Shown: positions 59,715 to 64,000 of the stretch, piece after piece
How the letters are laid out: the number at the start of each line of letters is the position of its first letter
Position numbering within the stretch: position 1 is the first letter of the stretch
Assembly: GCA_026415615.1 (NCBI GenBank)
Contig: JAOAGT010000001.1
Coordinates: 246,572 to 310,571 of the forward strand
Length of the DNA stretch: 64,000 nucleotides
Reading direction: 5' to 3'
From: Thermoleophilia bacterium
GTDB taxonomy: Bacteria > Actinomycetota > Thermoleophilia > RBG-16-64-13
Made by a program: the position numbers and the translations under genes
The notes under the pieces: model-generated
Seen by the model: only the letters and a program-made list of their open reading frames with translations
What the model was told of the DNA's origin: nothing
Databases searched by the model: none

Positions 59715-61544
59715 GTGTGTGGGATTATCGGATATGTAGGCTCTCGCTCTTGCCGAGACATTCTTTTTCGCGGCTTACGCAAGCTCGAGTATCGTGGGTA
59801 CGACTCGGCTGGTATTTCCATCATTAACGACGGGCAACTTCTGGTGTTGCGCACAGTAGGGAATCTCGATCGTCTGGAGGCTGATATCCACAGGCTTCCC
59901 GACGAGGGGACAACCGGGCTAGCTCATACCCGCTGGGCGACTCATGGCAAACCGTCGGAAGAAAATGCCCACCCTCATCTTGATTGTGGGGGTCGCTTCG
60001 CCATAGTCCTGAACGGCATTATCGAGAATTACTTGGATCTCAAACAGATACTGGAGCAGGAAGGCCACGTTTTTACCTCCGAGACCGACGCTGAAGTGGC
60101 AGCTCACTTGATTGAGCGCGCTTACCGCGGTTCTCTCAAGGATGCCGTGCTCGAGGCTTATAAGCAAATGGAGGGCCATTTCACTATATGCGCGCTTGCA
60201 CTTGATGAGCCAGACGTCCTGGTGGGAATGCGCAAAGAAACTCCTCTGGTCGTGGGCATTGGCGAGGGGGAAAACTTCTTGGCTTCTGCCATCCCCGCTT
60301 TCTTGGCGGAAACGCGCCGCGTGCTTTTTCCCGAAGATGGAGACGTAGTGGTGGTTAGGCGGGACAGGGTAGAAGTGTGGAGTGAGTCTGGAGCTGCCGT
60401 TGAGCGCCCCATTCAGCACGTAGACTGGGACGAAGATGCGGCCGAGAAGGGCGGGTACGAAACTTTCATGCTCAAGGAGATTCATGAGCAGCCTGCAGCT
60501 TTGGCTGACACTTTGGCTGGCCGAATTCGGCATGACGGTTGTGTGGCGTTAGATGATCTTGGCGTCTCCAAAGCAAATGTCGACCAAATCAGGCGGATAG
60601 TCGTTGTAGCCTGCGGCTCGTCGTACTACGCCGGGCTGGTGGGCAAGTACGCCCTTGAGCGCTGGTCAGGCTTGCCCGTGGACGTCGAGGTGGCGAGCGA
60701 GTTCCGTTACCGCGACCCAGTCCTCGGATCTGATTGTCTGTGCGTTGCTATTACGCAGTCTGGGGAAACGGCTGACACTCTGGCGGCTATGCGTCTGGCC
60801 CGAAGGGCGGGTGCCCGGGTGGTCGCACTCACCAATATAGTGGGGTCACAAGCAACGCGCGAGGCCGACGGAGTGCTCTTTACTCGAGCCGGGCTGGAGA
60901 TCGGGGTCGCGGCTACCAAAACCTTCGTGGCTCAGGTGTTAGCCATGCTTCTCATGGCGCTCTACCTGGGACAGCTGCGCGGAACCCTTGCTCCAGCCGA
61001 TATTAGGGCCCGTACCGAAGAGCTCCGGCGCATCCCCGAGCTTCTGGAGGAATATTTGAGCACTGGTCCGGAGCAGGTTAAACAAGTAGCTCTCCGCTAT
61101 GCTTCTTGTGGTTTCTTCATGTGCTTGGGTAGGGATATGGGCTTTCCGGTAGCCCTCGAAGGCGCTCTTAAACTCAAAGAGATCTCTTACATTCCCACCG
61201 AAGGCTACGCGGCTGGGGAAATGAAGCATGGCCCGATCGCGTTACTGTCAGAGGGAACGCCGGTTCTCGTGGTGGGAACAAGAAGCGTTGTGTACGACAA
61301 GCTGGTCTCAAACGTGCAGGAAGTAAAAGCTAGGGGAGCTAAGGTCATAGCAGTTGTTTCGGCGGGTGATGACAAGCTGGCCTTGATGGCTGACGAGGTG
61401 ATTTCTGTGCCTTTGACTCACGAGGCTCTTGCTCCGTTACTGGCGGTTGTCCCATTGCAACTTTTTGCCTACTACGTAGCAACTGCCCGGGGAGAAAAGG
61501 TTGACCAACCGCGTAATCTGGCAAAGACTGTTACCGTGGAGTAG
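59715..61544 (+). CDS. glmS: Glucosamine-6-phosphate synthase (isomerising)
   Basis: 609 residues. GTG 59715 is chosen because the next codon gives the obligatory N-terminal cysteine nucleophile (CGIIGYVG). The glutaminase domain has YRGYDSAG and HTRWATHGKPSEENAHPH, two SIS domains hold CGSSYYAG and SQSGETADT, and it ends LAKTVTVE as usual. Makes glucosamine-6-phosphate from fructose-6-phosphate and glutamine for peptidoglycan. No glmS ribozyme is present upstream. Confidence 0.98.
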   Translation: MCGIIGYVGSRSCRDILFRGLRKLEYRGYDSAGISIINDGQLLVLRTVGNLDRLEADIHRLPDEGTTGLAHTRWATHGKPSEENAHPHLDCGGRFAIVLNGIIENYLDLKQILEQEGHVFTSETDAEVAAHLIERAYRGSLKDAVLEAYKQMEGHFTICALALDEPDVLVGMRKETPLVVGIGEGENFLASAIPAFLAETRRVLFPEDGDVVVVRRDRVEVWSESGAAVERPIQHVDWDEDAAEKGGYETFMLKEIHEQPAALADTLAGRIRHDGCVALDDLGVSKANVDQIRRIVVVACGSSYYAGLVGKYALERWSGLPVDVEVASEFRYRDPVLGSDCLCVAITQSGETADTLAAMRLARRAGARVVALTNIVGSQATREADGVLFTRAGLEIGVAATKTFVAQVLAMLLMALYLGQLRGTLAPADIRARTEELRRIPELLEEYLSTGPEQVKQVALRYASCGFFMCLGRDMGFPVALEGALKLKEISYIPTEGYAAGEMKHGPIALLSEGTPVLVVGTRSVVYDKLVSNVQEVKARGAKVIAVVSAGDDKLALMADEVISVPLTHEALAPLLAVVPLQLFAYYVATARGEKVDQPRNLAKTVTVE

Positions 61545-61546
61545 CG

Positions 61547-62017
61547 TTGACTAATTGGCGGCCAGCAGATTTGGACGGTTGTTGTCTTGTCGGGTTTGAT
61601 CTGATAGAAGTTGGCCGGTTTGAACGGGCGCTGGCTCGTCATCCTCGGCTGCTTGAAAGGATCTTTACCGCGGCTGAGATTGCCTATTGTCGCTCCCGCG
61701 CTCGTCCGGTGCAGCATCTGGCCGCGCGTTTTTGCGCCAAAGAAGCGGTGGGGAAGCTGCTTGGTCGGGGGGTGACGGCGTGGCGGGAGATCGAGATCAT
61801 ACGTCCATGCGCCGGTGCGAAGAGCGCAAGTGTTGCGGACCGCGAGAGGATGGCGCAACCACAAGTGCTCTTGCATGGCGAAGCTTTGAAAGAGGCTCGC
61901 AAAATAGGGATCAAGCACATAGCTGTGTCTTTGTCACACAGTGACTCTCTTGCGGGAGCTTGCGCCGTGGCTTTTGCAGAGGGAGTTTCGGCAAAGCGCA
62001 CGGAGGGACGCCAATGA
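61547..62017 (+). CDS. acpS: Holo-[acyl-carrier-protein] synthase
   Basis: 156 residues from TTG 61547, two bases after glmS. Magnesium/CoA residues are in VGFDLIEVGRF (Asp) and ARFCAKEAVGKLLG (Glu). Transfers 4'-phosphopantetheine to ACP. Slightly longer than typical because of the ends. Overlaps nnrD by four bases (ATGA), indicating coupled translation. Confidence 0.93.
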   Translation: MTNWRPADLDGCCLVGFDLIEVGRFERALARHPRLLERIFTAAEIAYCRSRARPVQHLAARFCAKEAVGKLLGRGVTAWREIEIIRPCAGAKSASVADRERMAQPQVLLHGEALKEARKIGIKHIAVSLSHSDSLAGACAVAFAEGVSAKRTEGRQ

Positions 62018-63612
62018 GCAACCTTTCTCTCGACTTCTTGACCCTTCGCACGTTAGCGGAGTGTCCTTCGGTTTTTACCCCGGAACAGGTACGGGAGCTT
62101 GACCGGGTAACAATCGAGGAAGTAGGCATTCCGGGGCTGGTCCTGATGGAGCGCGCGGCCCTGGGTGTGAGCCTGCTGGTGAGGTCCAGATACCGCGACC
62201 GCCACACCTTGATTGTCTGCGGCCGGGGCAACAACGGTGGCGATGGGCTCGCTGCAGCTCGTCAGCTTCACCTGGTGGGTCAGCCGGTGGCTTGTGTGGT
62301 GGCGGCAAACTCTGTGAATGAGCTCAGTCCGGACGCGGCGAGCAATTACTTAGCCGCCGAGAAAGTGGGAGTCAACTTGCGTATGGGGCAAGTGCCTGAC
62401 TACCTCTGGGACGAAAGCGAGGTGATTCTGGATTGTCTTTTAGGCACCGGCAGCAAAGGCCAACCAAGGGGTTTGATGGCCGAGTGGGCCGCGCGCATAA
62501 ATATGGCGCGGGCGAAAGGGACCCAGGTAGTGGCGGTTGACGTGCCCTCGGGTGTGGATGCTGGTACCGGGGCAGTAGCGCCAGGAGCGGTGGCGGCCGA
62601 CGTCACGATCACTTTTCATTCGGCCAAGAGCGGTCTTGTGTGTCCCCCAGGCTCGGAGGCCGCCGGTGAGATCCTTGTCTGGGATATTGGGATCCCGCGC
62701 AGCGCTGAGCCGGACCCGGACTTGGTTGTGGTGACTGCCCAAGACGTATGCGTGCCTGCACGGCGGGTGGATGATCACAAGTATCGGGCAGGCTATTTGG
62801 TTGTTATAGCTGGTTCGGCTGCTTATCCAGGGGCTGCTTGGCTTGCCGCCGAAGCCGCTTATCGAGCAGGCGCTGGGTACGTTCGCCTGGCGATGAACAC
62901 CGAAGCTGCTCAGGCTGTTCGGGGTCGTCTGGTAGAGACTGTGCTTTATGACCTGGGTCCCGGGGATCATTTGCACGAGGCAGGTCCAGTGCTTGCGCTG
63001 CTGTCCGATTCTCGAGTCGGAGCGCTGGTGATTGGTCCGGGGCTGGGGCGAAACCCGGATACGCTTGAGGCCGTACGCACGGTAGTTATGGAAAGCAAGC
63101 GGCCGATGGTACTTGACGCTGATGGCCTTTTTGCTTTTGCCGGCAGAGTGTCTGAACTTAGGGGATGCACGGGTCTCGTGCTTACTCCTCACGCCGGCGA
63201 ATTAAGCAACCTTCTAGGTGTTTCGCTGAGCGAAGTCTCTTCTTCGGCTCTTGTTGCGGCAAGGCGGGCGGCGGAGATTACTGGCCAGGTTGTCCTTCTG
63301 AAAGGCTCCTCGACGGTTGTTGCCTCTCCAGCTGGCAGAACTGCGGTTGTGGTGCAGGGTCCGCCCCAACTGGCCTCGGCGGGTACAGGCGACGTACTAG
63401 CCGGTGTGATTGGCGCTCTGTTGGCCAAAGGTATCGAGCCGTTTGAGGCGGCGTGCGCCGGAGCTTGGATTCACGCAGAGGCAGGCAAGGAGGGGGCCAG
63501 GAAATATCCTCAGGGTCTGCCGGCTGGAAGGCTGCTAGATTTTGTCCAACAGGTGGCAGCTTCGCGGACGGGGGAGACAAGAAAGCCCTCCTGGGCTGAA
63601 CCTGAGCAATAG
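62014..63612 (+). CDS. nnrD: Bifunctional NAD(P)H-hydrate epimerase / ADP-dependent dehydratase
   Basis: 532 residues. The N-terminal YjeF_N epimerase domain has VCGRGNNGGDGLAAARQL, and the C-terminal ribokinase-like dehydratase has GPGLGRNPDT and SAGTGDVLAGVIGALLAKG. Repairs damaged NAD(P)H hydrates. ATG 62014 follows GGAGGGACG; the upstream frame overlaps acpS. The acpS-nnrD pair is a common housekeeping arrangement. Confidence 0.96.
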   Translation: MSNLSLDFLTLRTLAECPSVFTPEQVRELDRVTIEEVGIPGLVLMERAALGVSLLVRSRYRDRHTLIVCGRGNNGGDGLAAARQLHLVGQPVACVVAANSVNELSPDAASNYLAAEKVGVNLRMGQVPDYLWDESEVILDCLLGTGSKGQPRGLMAEWAARINMARAKGTQVVAVDVPSGVDAGTGAVAPGAVAADVTITFHSAKSGLVCPPGSEAAGEILVWDIGIPRSAEPDPDLVVVTAQDVCVPARRVDDHKYRAGYLVVIAGSAAYPGAAWLAAEAAYRAGAGYVRLAMNTEAAQAVRGRLVETVLYDLGPGDHLHEAGPVLALLSDSRVGALVIGPGLGRNPDTLEAVRTVVMESKRPMVLDADGLFAFAGRVSELRGCTGLVLTPHAGELSNLLGVSLSEVSSSALVAARRAAEITGQVVLLKGSSTVVASPAGRTAVVVQGPPQLASAGTGDVLAGVIGALLAKGIEPFEAACAGAWIHAEAGKEGARKYPQGLPAGRLLDFVQQVAASRTGETRKPSWAEPEQ

Positions 63613-63649
63613 TGAAGTGCAGTGGCTAATGTGAGAGTGAATTTGAAAC

Positions 63650-64000
63650 ATGTCTAAGAAAGAGAAGCGCAGAGCAGCAAGACAAGCTTTTCCCAAAGCG
63701 AAAAGTGGCTCGACCACGAGCGCCCGGCAGAGCTCGCGAAGCCGGGGAGCCCGGCGGGGTGGAGCGTCTGGCTCCCCTCAAGTAAGGGTTCCAACCCTGC
63801 GAAGAGCGGCCATCCAAGGCGCCATTTTGGCTGTTCTTTATTTTGTGGTCATTCAGTGGCTATGGAAGAGCGGAGCTCCCACGGTTGCCAACCTGGTGTT
63901 TGCCGCGGGCGGGTTCATTCTTTACACAGGAGTAGCTTACGGGATAGACGTCTTTAAGTATCGGCGCGCGCTACGTAAAGCGAAGGGTCCCTCCAAATGA
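63650..64000 (+). CDS. Small two-helix membrane protein, unknown function
   Basis: 116 residues, complete, ending with TGA at the last base of the window. A very basic, serine/arginine-rich N-terminus (about residues 1-50) is followed by two predicted membrane helices (about 57-72 and 80-99) and a basic C-terminus. Family not recognised. The positive ends suggest both termini are cytoplasmic. It follows nnrD by 37 bases and may be in the same transcript. Confidence 0.7.
   Translation: MSKKEKRRAARQAFPKAKSGSTTSARQSSRSRGARRGGASGSPQVRVPTLRRAAIQGAILAVLYFVVIQWLWKSGAPTVANLVFAAGGFILYTGVAYGIDVFKYRRALRKAKGPSK

Overview
The window looks like part of the chromosome of a strictly anaerobic, Gram-positive-type bacterium, most likely a deep-branching anaerobic actinobacterium (Coriobacteriia/OPB41-like). 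This is inferred from the unbroken rpmG-secE-nusG-rplKAJL-rpoBC-rpsLG-fusA-tuf-S10-spc-alpha gene order, zinc-type S14, L33, L36 and adenylate kinase, the frequent GTG/TTG starts, and oxygen-sensitive enzymes (aldehyde:ferredoxin oxidoreductase, molybdopterin transhydroxylase-like enzymes). The taxonomic call is an inference from gene content, not a tree.

Region 1 (1-16.6 kb) is a catabolic island. It holds a 3-hydroxyacid dehydrogenase (cut by the window edge), a beta-keto acid cleavage enzyme, two short-chain reductases, two IclR regulators, an AOR-type tungsten enzyme, alanine dehydrogenase, two molybdopterin alpha/beta pairs resembling pyrogallol-phloroglucinol transhydroxylase, and a thiolase. 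Together these could carry a trihydroxybenzene (pyrogallol/phloroglucinol) to acetyl-CoA: transhydroxylation, ring reduction, ring opening (gene not seen here), hydroxyacid oxidation, acetyl-CoA-dependent beta-keto acid cleavage, thiolysis. Region 2 (16.7-18.9 kb) has a stand-alone B3/B4 domain protein and a LarA-type racemase.

Region 3 (18.9-51.9 kb) is the informational superoperon: four tRNAs (Tyr, Thr, Met, Trp), rpmG, secE, nusG, rplK, rplA, an L10 leader, rplJL, rpoBC, rpsLG, fusA, tuf, then rpsJ through rplQ and truA, including secY, adk, map and infA. RpoC carries an extra C-terminal alpha-CTD-like domain, and EF-Tu has a cysteine-rich loop. Region 4 (51.9-57.5 kb) interrupts the expected truA-rplM junction with two convergent orphan transhydroxylase-like alpha genes; one has an N-terminal hydrophobic segment plus an SCP2-like domain, and the other most resembles the Pelobacter pyrogallol transhydroxylase as I remember it.

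Region 5 (57.7-64 kb) resumes with rplM-rpsI behind a strong promoter and a 26-bp tandem repeat. It then holds an amino-acid racemase, glmS, acpS, nnrD and a small two-helix membrane protein. No CRISPR array, insertion sequence or prophage was seen. No gene-free stretch exceeds 300 bases; the longest are 21780-22013 (L10 leader) and 57534-57764 (divergent promoter region with tandem repeat).
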